From positions 2,234,925 through 2,298,924 of the forward strand of contig JACDQD010000003.1 of the NCBI GenBank assembly GCA_019843655.1: a stretch of 64,000 nt of DNA, in the 5' to 3' direction. The DNA comes from Lethocerus indicus. Lineage: Eukaryota > Arthropoda > Insecta > Hemiptera > Belostomatidae. Positions 56,268 to 64,000 of the stretch are shown piece after piece (position 1 is the first letter of the stretch; every line of letters starts with the position of its first letter). The notes beneath the pieces are model-generated. The model had not been told where the DNA came from, searched no databases, and saw only the letters and a list, made by a program, of their open reading frames with translations. Made by a program: the position numbers and the translations under genes.

Positions 56268-56865
56268 TATATATAATACAAGGTTTTAGTAAGTAGGCTT
56301 CCGTCAAGTATAATAAGCTGACTGGAGATGCGCAAATTCCGCCGGAATTGCGTAACGTGGCAAAAATATTTTTTTTCTCCCCTCCCTCTCTCTCCCTCCC
56401 TCGCTCCCGGCCACACTCCCTCGCTCCCTCCCCCTTCCTATCCCTACTTCTAGTGACGCGTGCGGCAGATTACGAGGAATTTTCCGAAGGACGCGATTCA
56501 AAAATACCGGGAATGATCTGTTAAAATGTAGAGGAGAGTCACCCTCCCCACCCACCCCTCCCACCCTCAATGACACGGTAGGTCGGATCATTTGCAAGTT
56601 TAATCTTAATGATGCAATCCGTCCGTGTCTGTGTCTGTGTGTGTAGCGCTAATTGGACAACAAACACACACACACACACACGCACAGAGCGATGATAGCG
56701 TCGCGGCGTCGTCGGCGTCGGTTGGTGGGGAGATGCGCCGCCGCAGCCAGCCCGTGTTATCAGAAGCCCCGACCAAGGTCAAGGTCAAGGACTTGACGAA
56801 CAGCCACACAATATGTAAACACCGCCCGACGTTACATTATATCTTGTGTCAACAGCTCAGCTCTC

Positions 56866-56902
<37 letters not shown>

Positions 56903-56942
56903 CAATGAGTATCACTACAATGTTACAGTGTAGCAGTAGGTA

Positions 56943-56995
<53 letters not shown>

Positions 56996-57013
56996 ACCTA
57001 ACAAAAATGGAAA
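56268..57013. other. Intergenic DNA with CA/TA microsatellites
   Basis: (CA)n at 56666-56682 and 56870-56899, (TA)n at 56946-56993, and a triple AAGGTC/AAGGTC/AAGGAC direct repeat at 56775-56792. No gene recognised. Confidence 0.5.
56946..56993. repeat. (TA)n microsatellite
   Basis: About 24 TA units. Confidence 0.97.
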
Positions 57014-57015
57014 TA

Positions 57016-57211
57016 TTAGGGGTACCCCAAAAGTAATCAACAGTTCTTCAAGTTCTTCAAGAGGGGGAATCCGAAAATTGCCAGAAAAGTTGCACAGAGA
57101 GTTGTCGATAATATCGGTGAATATACAGTAGATTATTAATTAAAGTTTCTTTTTTAGAAAAATAAAATGAATTCCAAAGTCAAAATGTCGATTACTTTTG
57201 GGGTACCCCAA
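57016..57211 (+). mobile_element. Mariner deletion-derivative MITE (family B, copy 8)
   Basis: TTAGGGGTACCCCAAAAGTA on the left, TACTTTTGGGGTACCCCAA on the right, TA at both flanks. The left portion is shortened (a duplicated GTTCTTCAA), but GAGAGTTGTCGATAATATCG then GTGAATATACAGTAG of the transposase tail is well kept. Confidence 0.9.
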
Positions 57212-57213
57212 TA

Positions 57214-58357
57214 CCTTGTGTACATTTCAGTACTTAAGTAAACGTCCGTACACCCGACATTGTAAATGTAAATGTAGATATACCGATAATACCGCGTTGA
57301 ATTTTTTACATTTTAAACCAATAGTGTTCGATCACTGCTCTCGGAATTTTAATAGATTTTAAAATATTTCCTATCGGTCCGATACTCGTTAAGTACGGCG
57401 GGTTGCACTTGTGATAAATTGCGAGTCCACTCGAATTGTCAACGAAATCGTTTCAAAGGTCGCATACCGTATTGTTTTATGTATACGGCTTCGCCTGTAA
57501 CTGTGTACAATTGGAATTTTATTTACTTTCGCTGTCCAATCTTTTATTGGGCCGGCCGGCCAATGTAATTAAGCCACGATGTCCTAAGACGGACGGTTTA
57601 CAGGACGATACGTCCAGAGTTTCCGACCGGTATTCGGGACCGTCGGGAGCAGTGCAGACACGAAGCTTCAGTCGGTGCCGCCGAAAACCGAAGTATAATT
57701 ATGCAGTTCTGCAGGGATGCGTTCAGGGAAAAATTCGGATACTGCGGCCGGAACCCGCTGACCGATGTTCTTGCCGCGGTACCACCGAGAGAGATACCGC
57801 CGAAAGTTGGCGATAATTCGAGTTAGTGTCGCCGAAACTTTCGCTCATTCGCGCTCTCCTTTTCGGCTTCGTTTTCAAAAATTGTATTCCCCAGTGCCTG
57901 CAGGATGCTTCGGTGGAATTGGGGCAATTCGATCCGTTCCGCGTTTCGAAAACAAAGTGCCGCTAAACCGTTTTTCAGGTTGGACGCATGAATGGGCGAC
58001 CTTGGCTCGGCGGTATGCAGTCATGTAATGTATATCTGGGTTTGTTTAAGGGGTTGGTGGGGGGTTGAGGGATGGAGGGGGAGGTGTCTCTCCTTGAAAG
58101 CCTTCTGCGAACTCGTTATCGGAAACTCACAACTAAAAATACTTCCTTATCAAAATAACGCGAGCTCTGTACGGTAAATATTTTATCGATAACACCGCGT
58201 AACGCCTTCCATCCCCGGCACCGACCCCCGGAACATTAGCACTAATCAATTTATAATTGTAGCGGACCTTTGAAAATTAAAAAAAAAAAATAGGAGAAAA
58301 AAATACGGCCGATTAACCCTTGAACTTTGCAGATATACAGATAATGTAATTTCCACG
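57214..58357. other. Intergenic DNA, nothing recognised
   Basis: Frames of up to 126 codons (57436-57816) have no recognisable domain. Confidence 0.4.
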
Positions 58358-58423
58358 TCCTTCTGTCTCCTCTCGACGTTTTTCACCTAGACCGGTTACG
58401 GCCGCTCGCCACCTTCGATAATA
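58358..58423 (-). mobile_element. Family A single-arm fragment (copy 18)
   Basis: CTTCTGTCTCCTCTCGACGT, ACCTAGACCGGTTACGGCCG, CTCGCCACCTTCGATAATAT. It is cut off by the insertion of a family C mariner MITE at 58426. Confidence 0.7.
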
Positions 58424-58425
58424 TA

Positions 58426-58651
58426 TTGGGTCGGCAACTAAGTCATTGCGGACTTCGTCGCTGGATGTAGACGGCGCTATTTTTTTTTATTTTTACGCAC
58501 GTCTATCTTCAAACCTATATTGTGTATTCTGAAATGTTTATTACACGCGCCGACTATATACGTCGTGCCTACTAAAAAATGCCGGACATAAGTAAGGGAT
58601 GCACGCGCCCGAAGGCGAGAAGAATCCGCAATTATTTAGTTGCCAACCCAA
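58426..58651 (+). mobile_element. Mariner MITE (family C), complete
   Basis: Ends TTGGGTCGGCAACTAAGTCA and AATTATTTAGTTGCCAACCC with A A, flanked by TA at 58424-58425 and 58652-58653. 226 bp, the best-preserved copy of the family here. Confidence 0.92.
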
Positions 58652-58653
58652 TA

Positions 58654-59434
58654 ATAATTATTAATAGTGCTAGCGGTGCCAATTCGCACTTGGGACACTT
58701 GTCGTGCATTCTGTTTGCACTGTTCAACTCGTATACTTACTTAATTGCTGACAGCGGAAGCGAAGTAAGTGCAATCGCGGCCGATGTGACTCACGCACTG
58801 CTACTGAAGACCGGTCGGAACCGGCGGGCCTTCAGAACAGTTATTGGAAACGAATATAAGGATGTCCGTAGTGAGGAGAAGACCGAATTAAGCGATCCGG
58901 CGATGATCGCCAAAAAATATTATCTGCATTTTATTATTCGCAGAGATCGAAAAGATTGAAAATTTATATTTCAAATTGTGACGCGGATGAAAAATATTAT
59001 TTTTGGGGAAAAAGTAATACATTATTTTGGTCGCCAGATATGAATTACAAACCCAATATTGAAAATATTTTCTTATCCACCTACCTTCATTATATTAGTA
59101 ATAATTATACCGTATTGAAGGAATTTCTCAATTCCTTTGAAGACTGAGCCATGAGCTGGATGAGGACTTGGAATCTCTGTGACGGACCCGATTTTCTGTA
59201 ATTTATATTAAACCGAGTTTGTACCGTTTTAGCCCGTTATGGAGTGAAAATAAATTAGTTCAGACCTTCGTATTAAAGAACGGGAAAGTGTCAGAACAGA
59301 AAGTTTGATGATGCCAAGAGGAGCCGAAAAAAACCCTGGGGGCTTCCCCAAACAGTTGGTCAATTGTTGAATCCTGTAGATTGGTCAGTTTCCAACTCGT
59401 GTAATACTTACAGACAACATAAAAACATTGTACA
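58654..59434. other. Intergenic DNA, one eroded family A core
   Basis: GCTACTGAAGACCGGTCGGA at 58799-58818 resembles a shortened ribozyme-like core. The frame at 58579-58959 starts within the mariner MITE and continues through unique sequence with no known domain. Confidence 0.4.
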
Positions 59435-59436
59435 TA

Positions 59437-59792
59437 CGAGGTCTGTTCAAAAAGTGTGGGCGAATTTTGGGGTTTTTTTTTTCAAAAATTTACGGATATC
59501 TATTTTGTCCCCTTCAAAGCAATCCACGCCAGATATTGTACACGTTTTCTTCCAATCCACGAAGCGCTTCGAAAATCCATTTCCGGTCAGATTCTCCGAT
59601 CCATTTTACGGAATGGGTGAAAATCGAAGACGAACCAGAAAAACGTGCGAGAAAAGCGGCTTTAAAAAATTGACTGAACGGCTGAAATTGTCGGCGTAAG
59701 TGAGATACGTGCGGCTATAAAAAAAAACCGTAGATTGAATATACTTATTTCGCGGAAATGTAAAATTCGCGATCATTTCTGAACAGACCTCG
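59437..59792 (-). mobile_element. Mariner remnant with CGAGGTCTGTTCAAAAAGTG end
   Basis: Left end CGAGGTCTGTTCAAAAAGTG, right end ATTTCTGAACAGACCTCG, TA on both sides. 356 bp. The minus strand of the left part still reads as a transposase C-terminus, so the element is inverted and most of the coding region is deleted. Confidence 0.88.
59475..59570 (-). pseudogene. C-terminal remnant of a mariner transposase
   Basis: Minus strand reads SKRFVDWKKTCT then ISGVDCFEGDKIDIRKFLKK. CF.DW..R...CI...GDYFEGDKI is the usual mariner ending; Tyr is replaced by Cys and a few residues are shifted. Confidence 0.65.
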
Positions 59793-59811
59793 TATATCTG
59801 TTATATATGTT

Positions 59812-59871
59812 TGCGGACTTAATTTATTCTTTACTTTGGATAGTAGTCCAGAACAAAGTACTAAGTCCGCA
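59812..59871. repeat. 60-bp nested palindrome
   Basis: Outer arms TGCGGACTTA and TAAGTCCGCA; inner arms TACTTTGGA and TCCAGAACAAAGTA. It lies 19 bp after the mariner remnant and could be a tiny MITE or a cruciform. Confidence 0.6.
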
Positions 59872-60577
59872 CTGGCGTTGTACTTATTGCTGTGCTTGAT
59901 TGTCTCCACTCCAACCGATACCGTGGCAAGACCTTCATTTTATACGCATCGTGAAATGTGGCAGCCGCGCGAACATTGCGCCGTTTCGTTCTCTATTGCA
60001 TAATAGAACGAAATTTAGTTTTTTATTAAATGCGCATTTTATATGAATTTCAAGCGTTTTCGGTATTGGAGCAGGTTGCGAAGAATTTATGAAATTTCGA
60101 AATTTGTGCCGAAACTTTCCTAAATTCGCCAACTGGTGTACCTCAACTTGGAAATTGGGCTAGGTTTTCAGGGATTTCGGAAAATTTTTTAAAATTTTCG
60201 ATTTTTCTTCTCCGAATTCACCGGGTTTATGTCATTTGGAGACCGCTGCCGTACTCAGCTTTAGCTGAGAATTGCGTCAGATTTCTAGAAACTTTCTAGA
60301 ACTATAGGAAACGTTATATTGCAAAGACTGTCACCATTTTCTGTTTGAGCGAATTTAAATTTAAAATCAAATTGTTGCCGGTATTCTCAAATCTCAAAAA
60401 GAGTAGTCCGCCACTCTCAGTGAAGAACCTGTACCAATAACGACGCGTTGAGCGCAACGTGAGCTATATTTGACTCACGCTACGTTCGGTCAACAGGTCG
60501 CCCCCTTAATTAAATGTAAATCCGGCCTTGGCCTGGAAACTTTATATTTGTTTTTTATCGACCGATCGCGTCGCCGT
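59872..60577. other. Intergenic DNA, nothing recognised
   Basis: No shared repeat and no convincing frame. Confidence 0.4.
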
Positions 60578-60778
60578 TAGCGGCCGCTCGCCGTCTTCAG
60601 TAGCGGTTGCGGGTGCGCTTTTGACGCGCGGTGGGACGCTCGCGAAATGAGTTGTGGAAAAACGGGGCGCCCCAACGTGCCTCACGCACATCTGCTACTG
60701 AAGACGGCGACCGGCCGAAATCCAATTGTAGACACGAATAATCTACGATACTCGCAGACTACAAAAAAAACAGGTTTT
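60578..60778. mobile_element. Family A foldback element, copy 19 (decayed)
   Basis: AGCGGCCGCTCGCCGTCTTC on the left, CTGCTACTGAAGACGGCGAC then CGGCCGAAATCC on the right, followed by tip-like CTCGCAGACTACAAAAAAAA. Both arms are shortened and GTC is lost. Confidence 0.7.
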
Positions 60779-61853
60779 CCGTAAGTGATAAAACTGAAAC
60801 CGAAAATAGATACCGGAGCAACCCCTTTATCCAATTTTCGGTTCAATCCGTTAATGAGTACATTATCTTGTCGGATAGAGAAAGCTCTCGGAATCGATTC
60901 AGAGCGCAGCTCCGTTATTATTTCGATTGGAAGTTTTAATTTTGAAACACCGAACCGAAATTGAAGGTGGGCCGACGAATAGTTTTAAAATGGCCAACGC
61001 CGAAGAGCCCCGAACGGTGTTTAGTTTGTAAGGCGTTCGACTACAAGGTCTGGGTTAAATTGCAAATCACGTGGCGAGGTCACCTGTCCCCCCCCCCACA
61101 CCGGCAAAACTGCCTTCCATCTCTGCTACTCGGTTAATAATAATCCTTCTTTTTTACGACGAACCTATATTTGACATTGTCTCTATTGATATTGAAAGGG
61201 CCTGTTATTAGTAGTATTTGGTCCAGAAAGTTTTTCACGCCTTAACGGATCGTACAAGTGAAATACTACCGTGAGTTTTCGATCTCACCGTACTGTACGC
61301 CGTAGTAGACGAAACGGGCGTGTATTTATTTATTTTTTTTTTTCGAAAGGGTTCGTACCGAAACATATCGGTGTTGTGCGCTCCGCGGACAGTTACATAT
61401 CGAACCGTATCGCTCAACATCACCCAGCCACCTCGGTCAAGGATTTTGTCACCGTTTCGAAATCGTCGCGAGGAATACCTGTCCGAGAAATTTACAGAAA
61501 TTATTTAAAAAAATGTTCGGCACGGTCATGTAGAGTTTCATCTATCGCGGTACTATCGGAGGGACGTAGACAATTTGAAAATTACCCCACCTCTGTTTTG
61601 CGGAAGACTGGAAAATGCGCTGAAACCGTCCCTCACACTATTCCGTGTCATTTTTCCTGTGTGTTGGAAAAAGGTAAAGGTGTCCGATAAACCGAGGCCC
61701 AGATTATACGAGAAGGGAACACTTTTAAACGTGAAAAAAATTGTTTCTGCGTACGCGAATTGTAGGAAATTTCGTATACGTGGCGAATTTTGCCCCAGTG
61801 TCTGTGTCAACATTGCAAATTCTCATCCGACGACAGTGTACATTGAAATCGAC
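60779..61853. other. Intergenic DNA, nothing recognised
   Basis: A 139-codon frame at 61271-61690 has no known domain. Confidence 0.4.
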
Positions 61854-61919
61854 GCAATTCTTAGGCGAGGCCACTTCCCTAATCTCTGGAAAACGGCTCT
61901 CATAATACCCATCCCCGAA
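61854..61919 (+). pseudogene. Jockey-like non-LTR reverse transcriptase scrap
   Basis: The frame reads AILRRGHFPNLWKTALIIPI then PE. In jockey-type non-LTR retrotransposons the segment .AIL.LG.FP..WK.A.IIPIPKPGK precedes the first RT motifs. The following GKD is missing because a heptamer array begins here. No endonuclease or catalytic YADD motif was found nearby. Confidence 0.5.
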
Positions 61920-61924
61920 AATTG

Positions 61925-62119
61925 TCCTCTATCCTCTCTATCCTCTATCCTCTATCCTCTATCCTCTATCCTCTATCCTCTATCCTCTATCCTCTATCCT
62001 CTATCCTCTATCCTCTATCCTCTATCCTCTATCCTCTATCCTCTATCCTCTATCCTCTATCCTCTATCCTCTATCCTCTATCCTCTATCCTCTATCCTCT
62101 ATCCTCTATCCTCTATCCT
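61925..62119. repeat. (CCTCTAT)n heptamer array, about 27 units
   Basis: Nearly perfect 7-bp units. Because 7 is not a multiple of 3 and the unit has no stop, all three plus frames encode the same heptapeptide series (LSSILYP). Confidence 0.97.
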
Positions 62120-62552
62120 AAATAGCGGCGAGTAGGCGATTTCCCTACTCAGTACTGAACTCCAGATCCCGTCTGGATAATACCCACGAGCGGGGTTTTC
62201 CCTCCAGCGGTGCTGTAAACTTCACTGTGCGTTTCCTCTTCAGATAACGCCCCCTCGGCTATTATTAATATGCCGTTCGTCATGATGCGACGATATGTGG
62301 ACGATATGTGGACGATATGGCTGTACGAGGAAAACTGTTCTGTGGTTCGAATCCCGGTTGAATTGATCGCCTTTTAAACTGTCTCACCGTCTTACGGCTG
62401 CCTTTTATTAATCTTATACGTCCGCTTATTTAGGTCGTTTAACAAAGTCCGGCCTATAGACAGTAGTTTAATTGATTACGGCCTTCAGCCGTCATACATT
62501 TTAGGCACACTTATATATATTATATGTATATATATAATTTATTATTTATGAA
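62120..62552. other. Intergenic DNA, nothing firm
   Basis: CGATATGTGGA is tandemly repeated at about 62289-62320 and gives a chance-looking RYVDD peptide. A GGTTCGAATCC B-box match at 62345 lacks an A box or a tRNA fold. Confidence 0.4.
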
Positions 62553-62565
62553 TATTAACTAATAC

Positions 62566-62722
62566 TAGCTCAACGTACCTGTTTTGTGGTCTTCGAGGGG
62601 TTGGAATTACGTAGGTCCGTGGTGTTTCTGTCTCCTCTCTCGCCGGTTTGGTCTATTGCTAGACCGGTTTCGGCCGCTTCTCGCCATCTTCAGTAGCGCT
62701 GTGTCAATTCAGTTTGTCGTGA

Positions 62723-62764
<42 letters not shown>

Positions 62765-62947
62765 GTATCTTGTTATTGTGTTATTCAGGAATGTTGTTTC
62801 CCCTGTCTGACAAACGCCAAAGTACAAGTGACAGTAAAAAAATCCGAAGTGACTGACACAGCGCTACTGAAGATGGCGAGCGGCCGAAACCGGTCTGGCA
62901 AAGGACCAAACCGGCGAGAGAGGAGACAGAAACACCACAAACTACGG
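62566..62947. mobile_element. Family A foldback element, copy 20
   Basis: Flanked by the perfect 13-bp direct repeat TATTAACTAATAC (62553-62565 and 62948-62960). The left side carries the tip (TAGCTCAACGTACCTGTTTT ... GGGGTTGGAATTACG); the right arm stops at CACCACAAACTACGG. The loop contains a (TA)n followed by CTTGTTATTGTGTTATTCAG, the same interior as copy 2. Confidence 0.93.
62724..62763. repeat. (TA)n microsatellite inside family A copy 20
   Basis: Expanded version of the short TATATATA seen at the same place in copy 2. Confidence 0.95.
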
Positions 62948-62960
62948 TATTAACTAATAC

Positions 62961-64000
62961 ATTTATATAGCGCTCTAAAAAGTCAGAAAATAGACGCGTA
63001 GAATAATAGACAAGTTTTATAACATAGTTTCCTTTCCCGACAACGATAATATATAATACACGTATACATATATGAACTTGGGCTGTGATTGGGATGCGGC
63101 TGTGTCAGTTAACAAGGTTTGTGGGTTAGGGTTTTTCGACCTTTTAACACGACCAGATAAGTTTACGGTCCAATCTTGAGGCAATCACGGACAGATAACT
63201 GCGGTGATTCACCCAAAACTAGATTGTACCATTATATTTTTTTTTTTTTCTGTTTTTGGTCCGGCAACAAATTCCCTCGTCGTCGAACGTCGACTTCGCC
63301 GCTGTACTGCCGTAAAGAAGAGAATTTATTTATTTAATTATTCATAAAACTATAAAAGAAGACGGTAGAAGAAGTCAATTCTACACAAGTCAGAGTTGGG
63401 CACTTGTGAATTTGTAATATTTGTGTGCCTCAATATTTCCCTATTACGATTACAACACCGAACAATTTGTATATTTTGTATCAATTTTTGTACAATAGTA
63501 TATATTGTATCAAACTAAATTTTGAATATCGTTCAATAAAAAATAAATTATTTGTATTTTTGTTTTGTTTCTGGACATTTTACTGGAGTCATTGTAATTT
63601 TCCTATTAGTACTTTCTTGTTTTCAGCGTTATAATATTATTTATTGTGATTATTACATGTTATGGCGGAAAGTCGATTTGAGCGCGTGGCGGACTGTTCA
63701 AAGTTTGACAACGAGGCCTAGTGATAGGCCAGTGATAGCGTTCGGATCTCGGCGCCTAAATACAACCTTGAACCCGGCCCAACTGATAACACGGCCATTG
63801 ATAAAGTTCCAGGGACGACTCCAACACAACAGATCTCAAATACTCTTTGGCCACAGAAATAAAATCAAAACTTTATATAAATCAGAGTTTCCTCCATTTT
63901 CTGTGAGACTATTGTGACACTCGAATGAACTAAAAACTGGTCGAAATACTTTTTTTTTAATTTAAAACCAGACACAGGTGTGTACAAAGTCACGTACGGG
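62961..64000. other. AT-rich intergenic DNA, nothing recognised
   Basis: Poly-T runs near 63236-63250 and 63950-63960. The 121-codon frame at 63552-63917 has no known domain. Confidence 0.4.

Noticed and set aside
61922..62135. Frames with a repeated LYPLSSI peptide
   Set aside because: Translation of the (CCTCTAT)n array; identical in three frames, so not a protein repeat domain.
62279..62300. RYVDD peptide resembling the catalytic motif of Penelope-like reverse transcriptases
   Set aside because: It is encoded by a short tandem CGATATGTGGA repeat and no other RT motif is in frame around it, so chance is more likely, despite the suggestive nearness to family A copy 20.

Overview
This is eukaryotic nuclear DNA, most likely from an arthropod. 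There is no operon structure, no dense coding and no tRNA or rRNA gene. The window is packed with (TA)n, (GA)n, (CA)n and other microsatellites, mononucleotide runs and many short DNA-transposon remnants. The arthropod assignment is an inference from the mobile elements: mellifera-type mariner ends (TTGGGTTGGCAACTAAGT), a Tc1/mariner-like family whose N-terminus reads like the DUF4817 transposases common in arthropods, a piggyBac-like remnant and hAT-like ends. I found no complete protein-coding gene. The few coding traces are fossils: mariner, DUF4817-type and piggyBac transposase pieces, a jockey-like reverse-transcriptase scrap at about 61.85 kb, and a P-loop stretch at about 31.44 kb that resembles the N-terminus of GPN-loop GTPase 2.

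The dominant and most interesting component is a foldback (palindromic) repeat family, here called family A, with about 18 copies or pieces (roughly 8% of the window). Complete copies are 280-540 bp near-perfect inverted repeats. One arm carries an extra tip of about 40 bp that the other arm lacks, and several copies sit between 12-14 bp target-site duplications. Every arm contains a block that folds as a type I hammerhead ribozyme: CUGAAGA, a GGC/GCC helix II, GAAA, a self-complementary helix III (ACCGGU), the cleavage triplet GUC, and a 5-bp helix I (CGCUA with UAGCG). Two copies change helix I by compensatory substitutions. One-sided tips, long duplications, inverted arrangement and hammerheads are hallmarks of Penelope-like retroelements, so family A is best read as a non-autonomous Penelope-like or retrozyme-like element. 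That affiliation is an inference.

Layout: 1-3.6 kb, low-complexity DNA with one mariner MITE; 3.6-6.3 kb, two large family A copies and a family B MITE; 7.2-16.9 kb, DUF4817-type fragments, family B copies and microsatellites; 17.4-20 kb, decayed palindromic mariner MITEs and long (GA)n tracts; 20.4-25.6 kb, a family A hot spot with tandem insertions; 26.6-31 kb, family B in a duplicated segment and three family A copies; 31.4-31.9 kb, the P-loop fragments; 35-36.7 kb, mariner MITEs; 37.3 kb, a cluster of CRE sites; 40.7-46.1 kb, hAT-like, piggyBac-like and mariner MITEs; 46.9-50.9 kb, family A and B; 53.4-59.9 kb, hAT-like end, mariner MITEs and a mariner remnant; 60.6-63 kb, family A around an RT fossil and a long (CCTCTAT)n array. 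Family B MITEs (eight copies) are deletion derivatives of a mariner: seven have recognisable TA flanks and several keep the last codons of its transposase.
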